This document shows positions 36,329 through 45,841 of a stretch of DNA of 64,000 bases, in pieces. A model generated the notes under the pieces. The model ran no database searches, was not told the origin of the DNA, and worked only from the letters and a program-made list of their open reading frames with translations. A program made the translations under genes and the position numbers. This DNA is from Clostridium_AD sp036569345. GTDB taxonomy: Bacteria > Bacillota > Clostridia > Clostridiales > Clostridiaceae. How positions within the stretch are numbered: the stretch's first letter is position 1; each line of letters starts with the position of its first letter. The stretch spans positions 1 through 64,000 of the forward strand of contig NZ_DATCQT010000090.1 of the NCBI RefSeq assembly GCF_036569345.1, given 5' to 3'.

Positions 36329-36871
36329 TCAGTCAATGCTCTGTTCTACAAATTTTTTATATAATTCTCTACAGTTAATACTTCTATAATAATTAAGAAT
36401 TTTACTAGAATCTATTAACTTCTCTTCATTTAAGCCTATAAACATTCCATAACTACTCCATTTATAATTTTCTGGGGCTTGCACCATATTTGCTTTTACA
36501 GGATTTAAATGTATATACCGACTCACTTCTAATTTATAAGTCTCATCTTGAATAATATCCCAATGATATCTTCCTTGAAATAAATGCCCTATTAAAATAT
36601 ACTTATTGTTAAAGTATCTTGTATAAAATTCATTCAATCTCTTCATTATTTTACTTATTATTTCATTATTTGTTTCTATAACTAAATGTACATGATTTGT
36701 CATCATGCAATAGCAATATAATATAGCATTGTACTTTTCTAATACTTCTCCTAATATTCTAATGTAAACTTTATAATCTTCTACATCTCTAAAAATATCA
36801 TTTCTATGATTCCCTCGTTCAGTTATATGATATGTTGCTCCAGGATACCATATAAGTGCTTTTCTTCCCAT
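36329..36871 (-). CDS. REP-associated tyrosine transposase (RAYT, Y1/HUH family)
   Basis: A 180-residue single-strand DNA transposase of the IS200-like family. The start PGATYHITERGNHRNDIF, the HUH metal motif in NHVHLV (about 59-64), and HLNPVKA with YKWSSY in the C-terminal half are typical of RAYTs, which act on REP sequences and do not move as a normal insertion sequence. The start is the ATG at 36871 behind GGAGG. REP-like palindromes flank it at 36267-36323 and 37036-37107. A decayed relative is found at 60153-60235. Confidence 0.88.
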   Translation of the reverse strand: MGRKALIWYPGATYHITERGNHRNDIFRDVEDYKVYIRILGEVLEKYNAILYCYCMMTNHVHLVIETNNEIISKIMKRLNEFYTRYFNNKYILIGHLFQGRYHWDIIQDETYKLEVSRYIHLNPVKANMVQAPENYKWSSYGMFIGLNEEKLIDSSKILNYYRSINCRELYKKFVEQSID

Positions 36872-37035
36872 ATAATAAGCCTCCATGGTTTTATTAATTA
36901 TACTTAGAATATTCCCAATAATATTAATTTAAATCATTATTCAGTACATTTTTAAACACAAAAAGAGAACCGCCACTTAAATGACGATTCTTACTTTTTA
37001 TTTATTCTGCTATGCTGGTCCAAGTTCTCATTTTT

Positions 37036-37107
37036 CCACAAAATTCGGGCGATGCCTGACTCCCTTCGGGTGACAAAATTCGGGTGGTGCCTGTCACCTT
37101 TCTATAA
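37036..37107. repeat. REP-like palindromes, upstream side of the RAYT gene
   Basis: CAAAATTCGGGCGATGCCTG and TTCGGGTGACAAAATTCGGG then TGGTGCCTGTCACC repeat the units found at 36267. Two copies sit head to tail within 72 nt, at the 3' end of the YpmS-like gene. Confidence 0.6.
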
Positions 37108-37116
37108 TGTCACCTA

Positions 37117-38310
37117 CTATATTCCAAAAATTTGTCTTAATAAAGAAAGATTTCCCGCATCGACATTCACAGCTAATGCATACTTAAATTGATTCTTACT
37201 AGCTGAATCCAAAGTACTATAAATAGACCTAACCGACGCTTGATCTCCGGCAGAACTATAGGATGGATTTGATGCCATTTTACCCATACTTGACTGCATT
37301 ATTGATATAATCTGCTTTCCTTTTGAAGTCTGTACCTGAGAATATGCACCACTTAGATTCGCCTGAGCTTTAGCTAATGCAACCCGCGTAGTCTCATTTT
37401 GTTGCTCTGCTATTTTTTCTTTTTCCGCTGCAGCCTTTTGAGCCTTTTCAGCTTCTAACCTGATTTTTTCTAATTCTTTCTTTTTATCACTGTTTGTTGC
37501 TTCAGCGATAGCTTTATCAATCTTAGTAATACTATCACCTATAACTATTTTCTTTTCTTCTATTGATTTACCCTTAGCTTTTACTATGATATTTTGAATT
37601 TCAGTTAATTTTGCTTTTTCTGCCGTATTCATAAGTACAGAAGCACTTTGTAATTTTTGTTTCAATATCTCTAGTTGTATATCAATCTCTGCCTCATTCA
37701 TTTTATTAAGCTCTTCAAATGAGGTTTTCATGACCTGCCCTAAAGCTATTCCTAATATTTTATTATTTCTAATTGTAAGACTGCTTATCTTAAAAGGAAA
37801 TAGACTTGGATTAATTTTAATTGAATTTCCCTCAACAGAAAAGCTATTATTTTTAAGCTTTGAAATTTGAGAAATAACAAATTTTTTAGGTAATGTGATC
37901 AAACCAATTTTAAAATAATCAGCATCATATGTAACTTTCCCATTAGAAAAACTTAGTTTTCCCTTGGTGGTCAATAATAAATTAATCTTATTCTCACTTA
38001 TAGGTGCCTTAATTAAAAGCTCATCATTTAAAATTTCTACATTAACTCCCTTAAGAGTTATATCTCCTTTGGTTATTGCCTTTGCAAAATATAGGTTGCT
38101 TAACTCATCTATATTCTTTTGAGTTAGTTCAAATTCTCCACCTTTTGCCTGTATAACTGCAAGTTTACCTATAACCTCTGTAGTAGTCGTTTTATTAATC
38201 ACCACTCCACCATTATATAAAATGCTGTATGAGAAAATTGCTAGTGCAGCAAATAAAATAATCAGTGCCCATATTAGTTTGTTTTTCTTAAATCCCTTAG
38301 TTATAGCCAT
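37117..38310 (-). CDS. Membrane-anchored protein with YpmS-like domain and coiled coil
   Basis: A 397-residue protein: one N-terminal membrane helix (about 12-31), an external beta-rich domain (about 35-205) recalling YpmS/DUF2140 lipid-binding proteins, then a long lysine/glutamate/alanine helix likely to be a coiled coil (about 215-325), and a short helical tail. No enzyme motif is visible. The N-terminal part could hold lipid or act at the wall. It is a single-gene unit. The function is not known. Confidence 0.55.
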   Translation of the reverse strand: MAITKGFKKNKLIWALIILFAALAIFSYSILYNGGVVINKTTTTEVIGKLAVIQAKGGEFELTQKNIDELSNLYFAKAITKGDITLKGVNVEILNDELLIKAPISENKINLLLTTKGKLSFSNGKVTYDADYFKIGLITLPKKFVISQISKLKNNSFSVEGNSIKINPSLFPFKISSLTIRNNKILGIALGQVMKTSFEELNKMNEAEIDIQLEILKQKLQSASVLMNTAEKAKLTEIQNIIVKAKGKSIEEKKIVIGDSITKIDKAIAEATNSDKKKELEKIRLEAEKAQKAAAEKEKIAEQQNETTRVALAKAQANLSGAYSQVQTSKGKQIISIMQSSMGKMASNPSYSSAGDQASVRSIYSTLDSASKNQFKYALAVNVDAGNLSLLRQIFGI

Positions 38311-38507
38311 ATTCTCCCCCCAATGTTTTTATATTTATATATTACCATGTATACCAGATTAATTTTAAGCTTTAATTTAGAAAGTTGCAAATAATTTTTT
38401 CTTTAAATTTACCATCTGTCGAAATCTAGTGGAAATTAGCACAAAAAATATCTACTATTAAAAGGGATTATTCTATATAATATAGAATAAGTAATATATG
38501 AAATATT

Positions 38508-38607
38508 TTAGGGGAAACGATGAAGTACGTTCTGCATTTGGGCACCTGGAACGTATTGAGTTTATGGTGCAACCCACCCAATCTGTGTAAACAGGTTGGT
38601 TTTTTTT
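38508..38607 (+). ncRNA. Compact pseudoknot-and-terminator RNA (riboswitch-like candidate)
   Basis: ACGTTC and GAACGT (about 38527-38555) form a stem whose loop contains GGCACC. That loop can pair with GGTGC downstream (about 38565-38570), giving an H-type pseudoknot. A terminator follows: CCAATCTGT / ACAGGTTGG with TTTTTTTT (38578-38607). TATAAT at 38476 could be a promoter. The design is that of a small ligand-sensing attenuator before the gene at 38681. I could not match it to a known riboswitch class. Confidence 0.45.
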
Positions 38608-38680
38608 ATGCTTTTATATGTAACTTAGTAAATAATAATAATATTCATAACTAAAATAATTAAATAGGGGGAGATATAAA

Positions 38681-38944
38681 ATGCTTTTTAATGGGATATT
38701 CAAGAAAAAAATATCAATAAAACAAGGTGAGAAACTTCTTACAGAATATTGTAAAGTAAATGGATTTGATGATAAGTCGGAATGGAAAAAAACTAGCCAT
38801 GCTAAAAATTTCTTTGCTTATCACAAACTATCAAATAAAAGAGTGTCAAATAATTGGGTATCCTATCACCCTAGTAGAGGGAATAATAAATATAGCGTAT
38901 GGATTGATTTAGTATCCAAGGAAATAAGAGAAGTTTTAAGGTAG
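38681..38944 (+). CDS. Small protein of unknown function
   Basis: An 87-residue soluble, basic protein with GGGGGAG before the start. It has two short helices and then strands around FFAYHKLSNKRVSNNWVSYH and NKYSVWIDLVSKEIREVL. I see no known domain. It may be controlled by the structured RNA directly upstream. It converges on the ABC transporter pair with only 10 nt between stops. Confidence 0.6.
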   Translation: MLFNGIFKKKISIKQGEKLLTEYCKVNGFDDKSEWKKTSHAKNFFAYHKLSNKRVSNNWVSYHPSRGNNKYSVWIDLVSKEIREVLR

Positions 38945-38954
38945 GGAACATAAC

Positions 38955-39626
38955 TTAGATAATAATACCATCTTTAATTTCAATTATTCTATCTGTCTGT
39001 TTTGCTATTCGCTCGTCATGAGTTATTATTATAAAAGTAGTTCCAAGCTCTTTGTTTATATCTCTAAATAAATTATATATATGTTCGGAGTTCTGAGAAT
39101 CCAAATTTCCTGTAGGCTCATCTGCCAGTATTATTTTAGGGTTGTTCATAAGTGCTCTTGCAATTGCAACCCTTTGCTGCTCCCCACCTGACAAGTTATA
39201 TACTTTATTCCTCTTAACCGTTGGAAGTCCCACAAGTTCTAGAAGTTCTTTTGCTTTTTCACGAGTTTTTCTGCCATAGAAAAAATTTCTTATATTTTGT
39301 GGCATAAGAACATTCTCAATGGCATTAAACTCTGGCAATAAATAATGAAATTGAAATACAAACCCTATTTCGCGATTTCTAATTGAAGCTAAAGCCCTTC
39401 TACTCATTTTGTCTATTCTTTTACCCTCCATTTGCACTTGTCCACTTGTTGGCCTATCAAGCATTCCTATTATATTTAATAAGGTCGTTTTACCGCTTCC
39501 TGATGCTCCTATAATAGAATTAAAAGATCCTTTATCAATGGATAGATTTATATTATTTAATACCTGCGTTTTCACTCTTCTTCCGTATATTTTATTGATA
39601 TTTTTTAATTCTAGAATACTATCCAT
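38955..39626 (-). CDS. ABC transporter ATP-binding protein (MacB/LolD type)
   Basis: A 223-residue ATPase with Walker A GASGSGKTT (about 40-48), signature LSGGEQQRVAIARAL, Walker B IILADEPT and the switch histidine in ITHDE. The family energises lipoprotein, peptide or antibiotic export with FtsX/MacB-type permeases. Its partner overlaps by 8 nt upstream, so they form one operon. Confidence 0.92.
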   Translation of the reverse strand: MDSILELKNINKIYGRRVKTQVLNNINLSIDKGSFNSIIGASGSGKTTLLNIIGMLDRPTSGQVQMEGKRIDKMSRRALASIRNREIGFVFQFHYLLPEFNAIENVLMPQNIRNFFYGRKTREKAKELLELVGLPTVKRNKVYNLSGGEQQRVAIARALMNNPKIILADEPTGNLDSQNSEHIYNLFRDINKELGTTFIIITHDERIAKQTDRIIEIKDGIII

Positions 39627-40776
39627 TTTTTATAACCTCCACAGGTGTTAATTTAAAGGATTTTATAGCTGGGAAAAATGCCGCTGAAGTTGCTGCTATT
39701 ATATCAATAATACATAATTTGATTATAAAACTATAATTTACTATTATTTTAATTATCGGTGCTCCATCAACTGGTGAAACTATATACCTATTAAAACCTT
39801 TTACATATAAATAAGTTAAACCCACACCAAGTATTGTACCAAGTACACCTAGTATAAAAGCTTGAATTAAAAATATAAAGGCGGCAGAGCCATCTTTTAT
39901 TCCCATAGCCTTTAAAATACCTATCTGCTTGTATTTCTGAACTACACTTATACTCATTATACTTATTATACTTAAAACGGCAGCAATCATTACGCTAACC
40001 TGAATTATAAGGCTACATACTTTTTCACCCGTTATTGCACTTACTAAAAGCTTGTTTTGATCTTTCCAATTTTCTATCTTTAAGGTTTTATCATTTAGAC
40101 CCTTTTTTAGCTTACTTGCAATAATATCTGCGTTATAAGGATCACTTGTAGATAATTCCATAGAGGTTGCAGCATCACCAAAACCCGCTAAATTTTGAGC
40201 AGTTTTTAAATCTGTTATAACTAAAATCTTATTAACCTTTATTGTATCTAAATCATAAAATCCTACCACTTTTAGAACCATTTTTCTATTGTCAGCTGTT
40301 ACTATGTTAATGTTATCTTTTATTTTTAAGCCTAGTTTTTCACTAAGTTCTTTTCCAACCAAAACTTCATTATGATTTTTCACAGCTTTTCCTTTATAGA
40401 TTTTATCGTTCATATTATATAATGATTCCAAATCTTTAGAAACAAACCCTCTAATTTGTATCGGTTCAGTCATATTTCTAATATTAAGATTTGCACTATA
40501 CTCAACTACTGGTGAAACTGATATTATTTTACTATCCAGTTTTTTAATTTTAACTTCCTTTTCATGATAATTTTCTATTATATTATTTGTAGGATAGATT
40601 GTTATATGAGTTGAATTTCCAACCACTTTATCAAGCAATGAGGTTTCGAGTCCAGTGCTTAGTATCCCAACAAATATTTGCACTGAAATACCGATGGCAA
40701 TACCTAAAACTATTACAAATGTTTGTATCTTACTGTTTATTAAAAATCTCCAGGCTATCTTTAGTGCTGTAAACAT
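39619..40776 (-). CDS. ABC transporter permease (MacB/FtsX type)
   Basis: A 385-residue permease with one N-terminal helix (about 18-38), a large external MacB-like domain (about 45-235) and three C-terminal helices (about 260-380, FtsX domain). It is the partner of the ATPase that follows, with 8-nt overlap. It may export a lipoprotein or peptide, or act in cell-envelope signalling; the substrate is unknown. Confidence 0.9.
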   Translation of the reverse strand: MFTALKIAWRFLINSKIQTFVIVLGIAIGISVQIFVGILSTGLETSLLDKVVGNSTHITIYPTNNIIENYHEKEVKIKKLDSKIISVSPVVEYSANLNIRNMTEPIQIRGFVSKDLESLYNMNDKIYKGKAVKNHNEVLVGKELSEKLGLKIKDNINIVTADNRKMVLKVVGFYDLDTIKVNKILVITDLKTAQNLAGFGDAATSMELSTSDPYNADIIASKLKKGLNDKTLKIENWKDQNKLLVSAITGEKVCSLIIQVSVMIAAVLSIISIMSISVVQKYKQIGILKAMGIKDGSAAFIFLIQAFILGVLGTILGVGLTYLYVKGFNRYIVSPVDGAPIIKIIVNYSFIIKLCIIDIIAATSAAFFPAIKSFKLTPVEVIKNG

Positions 40777-40909
40777 ACTATCTAGCCCCCACTTTATTTT
40801 TTATTTTGAAACTTTATAACTAGCTTTATAATAGAATACCATATTTTATTAAAAATAGACATTCTGTGGAACCTTATTATGCGACCTTAGTATTATGTTT
40901 TTTCACCTT

Positions 40910-41977
40910 TTAACTGCCAATTATGAACTTTAAAATTTTTGTTTTCTTGATTACATATGAAATCCCCAGCGAACCAAATAAAATAATAATAAACATAGAA
41001 GGCACCACTAAAAATGGAGAAATGTTTTTATCTGCAATATACTTTAGCATTATGTAAATCAATGGCGAATGGAAAAGATAAATTGCAAAACTTTCTTTGT
41101 CTAAAAACTTGAGGGTTCTGTTACTATTTAAGCTTTTATATTTATAGCTTATTAATGATAAAACAAAGAAGTAAAAAATAGTACCAGAAATATTACTCAA
41201 TAAGAATATAGAATTTTTAAATAATGTTCCAATTATATTATTATTAGAGGTTTTAAGTGAAACAGCTAAAAATAAAACCTGTAAAACAAATAATATAACA
41301 ATTAAAACAGTGTTCTTTTTTCCCTTAAATTCACTCACAAAATTTTTCTCATATTTTCTAATAATATAACCCAAATAAAAGAACATAAAATAATGTATTG
41401 AACCTGAAATTTGAAATAAATTAGGGAATTTATAACTAATGATATTTGCACATGCTATAATAATAAAACTAGCGGGTACACCAATTTTATTAATTATAGC
41501 CTCAAGTAAATAAAAGGCTATAAATATTTCAAATATGGCTAATAAGTACCATAAATGTCCCACGTCTATCCCAGTGAGAATATACTTATAAATTATTTTG
41601 ATTGCATTATAACCATGATAACCTTTATAATCAATCATCATTCTAATTGGTAATACGTAAATAAGTGCAACACAAATGTATGGCACTAATAACCTCTTTA
41701 CTTTGTCCAATGAAAACTTACCTAACTTCTTATATTTTCCACACTCCTTCCTACAATAATAATACATATACCCTGAAATAAAAATAAACAGTGGCATTTG
41801 GAAAGTGTCAATATAAATCTTTAATGTATTAAAAAAACTTGATTTAACAAGTGGAGTATAAATGCCCCAACTGTACTGATAAACAACCATACTGTGTCCT
41901 AAAACAACTATTAAAATAGCAAACGTTCTTAGTAAGGATATGTTATTTAGATATCCCCTTTCTTTTGGAATTTCCAT
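40910..41977 (-). CDS. Acyltransferase 3 family membrane protein, second copy
   Basis: A 355-residue membrane protein with about ten helices. ERGYLNNISLLRTFAILIVV begins it, with the family's N-terminal arginine and GHSMVVYQ histidine region; FISGYMYYYCRK and FHSPLIYI follow. It resembles polysaccharide or teichoic-acid O-acyltransferases, and is distinct from the copy at 26562. AAGGAGG precedes the ATG at 41977; reading from 42019 would add 14 unlikely residues. Confidence 0.87.
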   Translation of the reverse strand: MEIPKERGYLNNISLLRTFAILIVVLGHSMVVYQYSWGIYTPLVKSSFFNTLKIYIDTFQMPLFIFISGYMYYYCRKECGKYKKLGKFSLDKVKRLLVPYICVALIYVLPIRMMIDYKGYHGYNAIKIIYKYILTGIDVGHLWYLLAIFEIFIAFYLLEAIINKIGVPASFIIIACANIISYKFPNLFQISGSIHYFMFFYLGYIIRKYEKNFVSEFKGKKNTVLIVILFVLQVLFLAVSLKTSNNNIIGTLFKNSIFLLSNISGTIFYFFVLSLISYKYKSLNSNRTLKFLDKESFAIYLFHSPLIYIMLKYIADKNISPFLVVPSMFIIILFGSLGISYVIKKTKILKFIIGS

Positions 41978-42134
41978 ATAGTTCCTCCTTAACTTGATAA
42001 GTTTGTGTATTAATAGCAATTATAACATATTTCATTAAAATTCGACTTATTTTTCATTGTATTCATTTTTTAGCGATGCCCTTAAGCTGAATATTTGCTG
42101 ATAAAGTAGTAATCCACCCAATAAAATGATTCTT

Positions 42135-42275
42135 AACTACGAAAAACTACTGAATATATGCTCCCATATATTCAGTAGTTTTCATCACTGGCTATCTCCA
42201 AGTTTTTTGTCTCTATTTTTTAAATCTCTAAACTTCTCAACCGTAATTCACTTTAAATTTGCATCTAATGTCACA
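42135..42275 (-). repeat. Dispersed hairpin repeat, copy 2 (extended form)
   Basis: On the minus strand this reads AGAAGTTTAGAGATTTAAAA, then AACTTGGAGATAGCCAG, then a 14-bp hairpin AACTACTGAATATATG/CATATATTCAGTAGTT and a T run. It is clearly related to the copy at 60318-60510, including the small hairpin CTTGG..CCAG and terminator-like stem. It follows the 79-residue protein gene and may terminate it. Confidence 0.6.
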
Positions 42276-42296
42276 TTTTAGGTTTACTAATAAAAT

Positions 42297-42536
42297 TTAT
42301 TTTACGGCTCTACTTTCATTAATTACATTGCCTATCTTATTAATTGTTCCCTCTGTATGTGCAACTTTAAAAGTAATATTATCAATTTCTGCTTTATGTG
42401 TAGTATTACTGTGCTCAATAGCATTTACAACAGAAAATATTTCATCCTGCCTTATTTCCATATTCTTTTGTCTTTCGTCCATAGTATCTAATTTTTTCAT
42501 CAACATTTCAAACATTTTCTTTGTTTCATTATCCAT
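42297..42536 (-). CDS. Small coiled-coil protein of unknown function
   Basis: A 79-residue protein that is helical throughout, with heptad spacing in MFEMLMKKLDTMDERQKNME and EIFSVVNAIEHSN. It has no membrane segment. GGCGGTGAT lies before the ATG. Similar small coiled-coil proteins turn up in clostridial accessory DNA, but I cannot assign a function. The dispersed hairpin repeat lies directly downstream. Confidence 0.6.
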   Translation of the reverse strand: MDNETKKMFEMLMKKLDTMDERQKNMEIRQDEIFSVVNAIEHSNTTHKAEIDNITFKVAHTEGTINKIGNVINESRAVK

Positions 42537-42639
42537 TCTAAATCACCGCCACTATTTTAATCTTCAAGTACTATAATTGTAACATCTTCAAACTTCTTTA
42601 TCAATATATACCTAATCTTAAATTAACTTATTAAACATA

Positions 42640-44340
42640 CTAATTAATTTCAAAAGTGAAATAATATCCATTTTTAATGCCTTTGCCATTTATGCTTAGA
42701 ACTTTCTCACTAATATAAACGACATATTGCTCACCTATTTCAAATTTATTTATTGGAATTATAGTTATTACTGTTCCATTACAATATACGTTAAAATCAA
42801 TCGAGTTCCCTTTTGAATCTTTCATGGAAATATTATTAGTAGTAACAGTTTTCTCATCAATTGTTTGGTTTAATTTAATGTCCCATTTTTTACTAGTATC
42901 TTTAGTTGATAAAAATGGACTATCTGTTAGTGACGGAAATTTACTTCGTGCTATATTATCTTGAATTGATTTTAAAATAGACTCTAATTTAGTTTGCAAT
43001 GTAGTCTTATCCCCACCACTCTTCAAATCACTTACAACAGCTAAAGCGACCTTGTAATTTCCCATAGTTGGTAATAGATATACCGTAGCTGTAAGGCTAG
43101 TAGCATTAACTATTTTTTGATACTCTACCTGTGTTTCATTAGTAATGTCATTTTGTACTAAATCTAATCTAAAAGTTAAAGCTGTTCTATTTTCACCAGT
43201 TGGCAAAGCATTTACTAAAACGCTAGCCGAGTCAACATCTACTTGCAATTTAGAGGTTTCTGCTTTAACTACTGCGTTCGTTGCAACTGCTAAATCATCA
43301 TCTATTACATATAAAGTCGTATGAGAAGTTGTGCTCATAATAGGTGGACTAATTGTTGTACGTTCATAATTTGATGAAATAGTTGCTACGTCATTGTAAT
43401 CATAGCCAACAGCAATATGCTCTGCTGGGTTAAGAGCTTTACCGAAATAATTCATTAACTCCCCATCTGATACTGCAGCTCCTGAAGAAAATTCTACAGT
43501 TGGTTCAGCAATGGTCCATCCGTAGTTAGGAAAGTAAACTTCTGCCCACATATGGAGCAATTGTGTTAAATCAACCGAGGTGCTATCACCAGGTTGCCAA
43601 TTTCTATATCCACTTACTGTTCTAGAAGGAATTCCACTTGCTCTACACAAAGCAACAAATAACTTAGAATAGTCTTCGCATACACCTTGTTTATAAGTCA
43701 ATGCACTTAAAGCACCTTTGTTCGCATATTTTGGGTCTAAGTTATATGTCATACTTGTATTAACAAATCTAAATATTGCAAAAGCTTTATCATAAATATT
43801 AGTAATGCCATTGGTTAAAATCTTAGCTTTTGCCTGTATTCCTGCATTATTCGTTTCCACACCAGTATCTGCTTTTAAATATTCCGTATAATTAGGTAAT
43901 CCACTATAATCAGACGTAATTGTAGACTTGTCTATATTATAGTCAATCGTACCTGTTGTAAAAGTTCTTTCAATAGTTATAGAATGTGAAGTGTTGGGTG
44001 TTATGCTACTTATTATGTCTGTTAATGTGTAGATACCATTTAAATCTTTAGTTATTGTTCCTTCAGACGCTTTAAAATCACTTACATTTATCATATAAGA
44101 AGAAAACAAATCAGTTCCTAATATTATTGTTGCTTTTGTATTTAATAAATTCCCACTATCCCCACTCTTAGTATTACTAATATCATAGGTATTGACCAGA
44201 TTATACTTTTTTAATAAATCTAATGTCGGATCTGTTGCACCAAACGTTACAGCTGTTATTCCAATAGTCAGGATTAATGTTATCGTTAGCATGAATATCA
44301 TTTTTAATATTTTTGATACTTTAAATATTTTTTTATTCAT
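42640..44340 (-). CDS. Exported transglutaminase-like protein with C-terminal Ig-like domain
   Basis: A 566-residue protein with a signal peptide (about 1-34) and a transglutaminase-like papain-fold domain (about 170-310): nucleophile in YKQGVCEDYSKLFVALC (about C220), histidine in LLHMWAEVYFPNYGW (about H261). The third residue is in IAEPT, where most members have aspartate. The last 100 residues (SKKWDIKLNQTIDEKTVTT to GYYFTFEI) match a Big5/SbsA-like domain of S-layer proteins. It probably acts on wall peptides or surface proteins. Confidence 0.85.
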   Translation of the reverse strand: MNKKIFKVSKILKMIFMLTITLILTIGITAVTFGATDPTLDLLKKYNLVNTYDISNTKSGDSGNLLNTKATIILGTDLFSSYMINVSDFKASEGTITKDLNGIYTLTDIISSITPNTSHSITIERTFTTGTIDYNIDKSTITSDYSGLPNYTEYLKADTGVETNNAGIQAKAKILTNGITNIYDKAFAIFRFVNTSMTYNLDPKYANKGALSALTYKQGVCEDYSKLFVALCRASGIPSRTVSGYRNWQPGDSTSVDLTQLLHMWAEVYFPNYGWTIAEPTVEFSSGAAVSDGELMNYFGKALNPAEHIAVGYDYNDVATISSNYERTTISPPIMSTTSHTTLYVIDDDLAVATNAVVKAETSKLQVDVDSASVLVNALPTGENRTALTFRLDLVQNDITNETQVEYQKIVNATSLTATVYLLPTMGNYKVALAVVSDLKSGGDKTTLQTKLESILKSIQDNIARSKFPSLTDSPFLSTKDTSKKWDIKLNQTIDEKTVTTNNISMKDSKGNSIDFNVYCNGTVITIIPINKFEIGEQYVVYISEKVLSINGKGIKNGYYFTFEIN

Positions 44341-44546
44341 TTTTCCATCCCCAATTCTGTTATAGTTAATTTATTTCGATGGTTTTATTTTAGCTATTAA
44401 TTAAGTCATGAACTTTAATAATATTAGATTTGTCAATATGCTCTACATTGTTATTATTATCGTTGAAAAATTATTATTCTTTATATATATTATTTAAAAA
44501 AATATTATTTGAGATGATTAAATCCATAAGAGTATTTACCATAATT

Positions 44547-45080
44547 CTACATAAGAGCTTTCAGTTTCTCCAGTGCTTTTTTCTTAATTCTTAACAACTG
44601 ATAGTAGCTTTTATCACTATCACAGGCAACTTCCGAAAGGGGCTTTCCCAAAACATAAAACCCATCTATTATTGTACGCTCTAAGGGATCAAGAGTATCA
44701 AGAGCCACATTTAATTTTTTCACTTCCGCATAAGCTATCACTTCATCTTCTAAGGTAAATTCATAATTTCCTGCAGTATCGAAGTCTAACATATCATTGT
44801 TTGGGACTTCTCTAAAATGTTTTATTTCCCCTTTCAAAAGGGCTTTGAAATTCAATCTTATAGCATTTATACAATAGCCATTAAAGCTGTTGCTACCTAA
44901 TTTATACATCGCTATGGCTTTTACAACTGAAAGATAACCATGCTGAATTAAGTCTTCTAGTTCATATCCTGGAATGTGATATCTTGAAGCCTCTTTGATT
45001 ATTAGATACTTGAATTTTTCTATTATCTCGCCCATAGCACCATTATCTTTAGTTTTAGCCTTTTCAACTAGTTTTTCCAT
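44547..45080 (-). CDS. UviA/TcdR-like sigma-70 family factor
   Basis: A 177-residue small sigma factor. Region 2 features are visible in YHIPGYELEDLIQHGYLSVVKAI, and region 4 in LDPLERTIIDGFYVLGKPLS with a helix-turn-helix near the end. Size and layout match group 5 clostridial sigma factors that drive toxin or bacteriocin genes (TcdR, BotR, UviA). UviA is SOS-induced, and the SOS promoter upstream fits that pattern. The start is the ATG at 45080. Its targets in this genome are unknown. Confidence 0.75.
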   Translation of the reverse strand: MEKLVEKAKTKDNGAMGEIIEKFKYLIIKEASRYHIPGYELEDLIQHGYLSVVKAIAMYKLGSNSFNGYCINAIRLNFKALLKGEIKHFREVPNNDMLDFDTAGNYEFTLEDEVIAYAEVKKLNVALDTLDPLERTIIDGFYVLGKPLSEVACDSDKSYYQLLRIKKKALEKLKALM

Positions 45081-45178
45081 AATATACACCCACCTTTTTA
45101 ATTTTTAATTGGATATATTCAAAGATAATTTATTAGTGCTTGTCCTAATAACTATCTTTAAATTAATCCCTTCACATA

Positions 45179-45646
45179 TTAGCCAATGAGAGGTGTAGTT
45201 TGGTAACCAGATTTATTTAAAAGTTTTCTCAGCTTGTTAAGAACCTTCTTATTCCTTTTAACAATAGCTACATGTGAAACGTTTTCATTTTTTGCGATTT
45301 CTCTAACTGTAAGTTTTTTATAGTAAACATTTTTTATGAAATCTTGCTCTTTAGGGTTTAGTTCTACCATAGCCTCCTGTAAAATAATAAGCATTACTTT
45401 ATCGCATATAATATCTTCTATAGTTTTGTCATCTGTAAAATCTGTTCCATGCTCCATTAACCTATCAATAGAATCCTCTTTACTCGGAATAAAAGTAGTA
45501 ACCCCACTTTCTTCATTAACATCAATACGTCCAATCTTGATGTCGTTTTCCATATACCTCTCTCGTCTTGCCATTTTGTAATACTCTTTGTATATCTCCT
45601 CACTTACCTTTACTAATTCACTACCAATTTTAATAACTTTGTTCAT
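45179..45646 (-). CDS. Sigma-70-like factor of mobile-element type
   Basis: A 155-residue protein starting MNKVIKIGSELVKVSEEIYK, with KMARRERYM and a region 4 helix-turn-helix (TVREIAKNENVSHVAIVKR). This is the layout of small sigma-70-like proteins of conjugative and phage-like elements. I place the start at the ATG at 45646 behind AAAGGAGG; the longer reading runs through a terminator and must be false. It lies 98 nt before the UviA-like gene and after two terminators. Confidence 0.75.
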   Translation of the reverse strand: MNKVIKIGSELVKVSEEIYKEYYKMARRERYMENDIKIGRIDVNEESGVTTFIPSKEDSIDRLMEHGTDFTDDKTIEDIICDKVMLIILQEAMVELNPKEQDFIKNVYYKKLTVREIAKNENVSHVAIVKRNKKVLNKLRKLLNKSGYQTTPLIG

Positions 45647-45690
45647 TTTCATATCCTCCTTTGATTGTTTTGAGAGTTTTTTACCTGAGC

Positions 45691-45791
45691 AGCAAAAAAA
45701 AATAGCCAGGCAACAGCTAAAATTAATTAGCTGTTGTCCGGCTATTTGGTCACTCATGGTGCCATTGCTAGTCACTCATGGTGCCTTTGCT
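45691..45791 (-). promoter_or_regulatory. Attenuator unit 1 before the sigma genes
   Basis: On the minus strand the segment AGCAAAGGCACCATGAGTGAC occurs twice in a row (the second copy as AGCAATGG), then the stem AATAGCCGGACAACAGCTA / TAGCTGTTGCCTGGCTATT with a run of nine T, ending 40 nt before the sigma start. ATGAGTGAC could be read as a mini-leader. It should strongly limit read-through. Confidence 0.6.
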
Positions 45792-45841
45792 CGGTACGTT
45801 AATGTATTGTTCTTTCTGTTAACCCTAAAAATTAGATAAAA

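Noticed and set aside
45647..45775. N-terminal extension of the sigma factor with many cysteines
   Set aside because: The reading passes through the terminator stem and poly-T tract; a strong SD lies just before the internal ATG at 45646.
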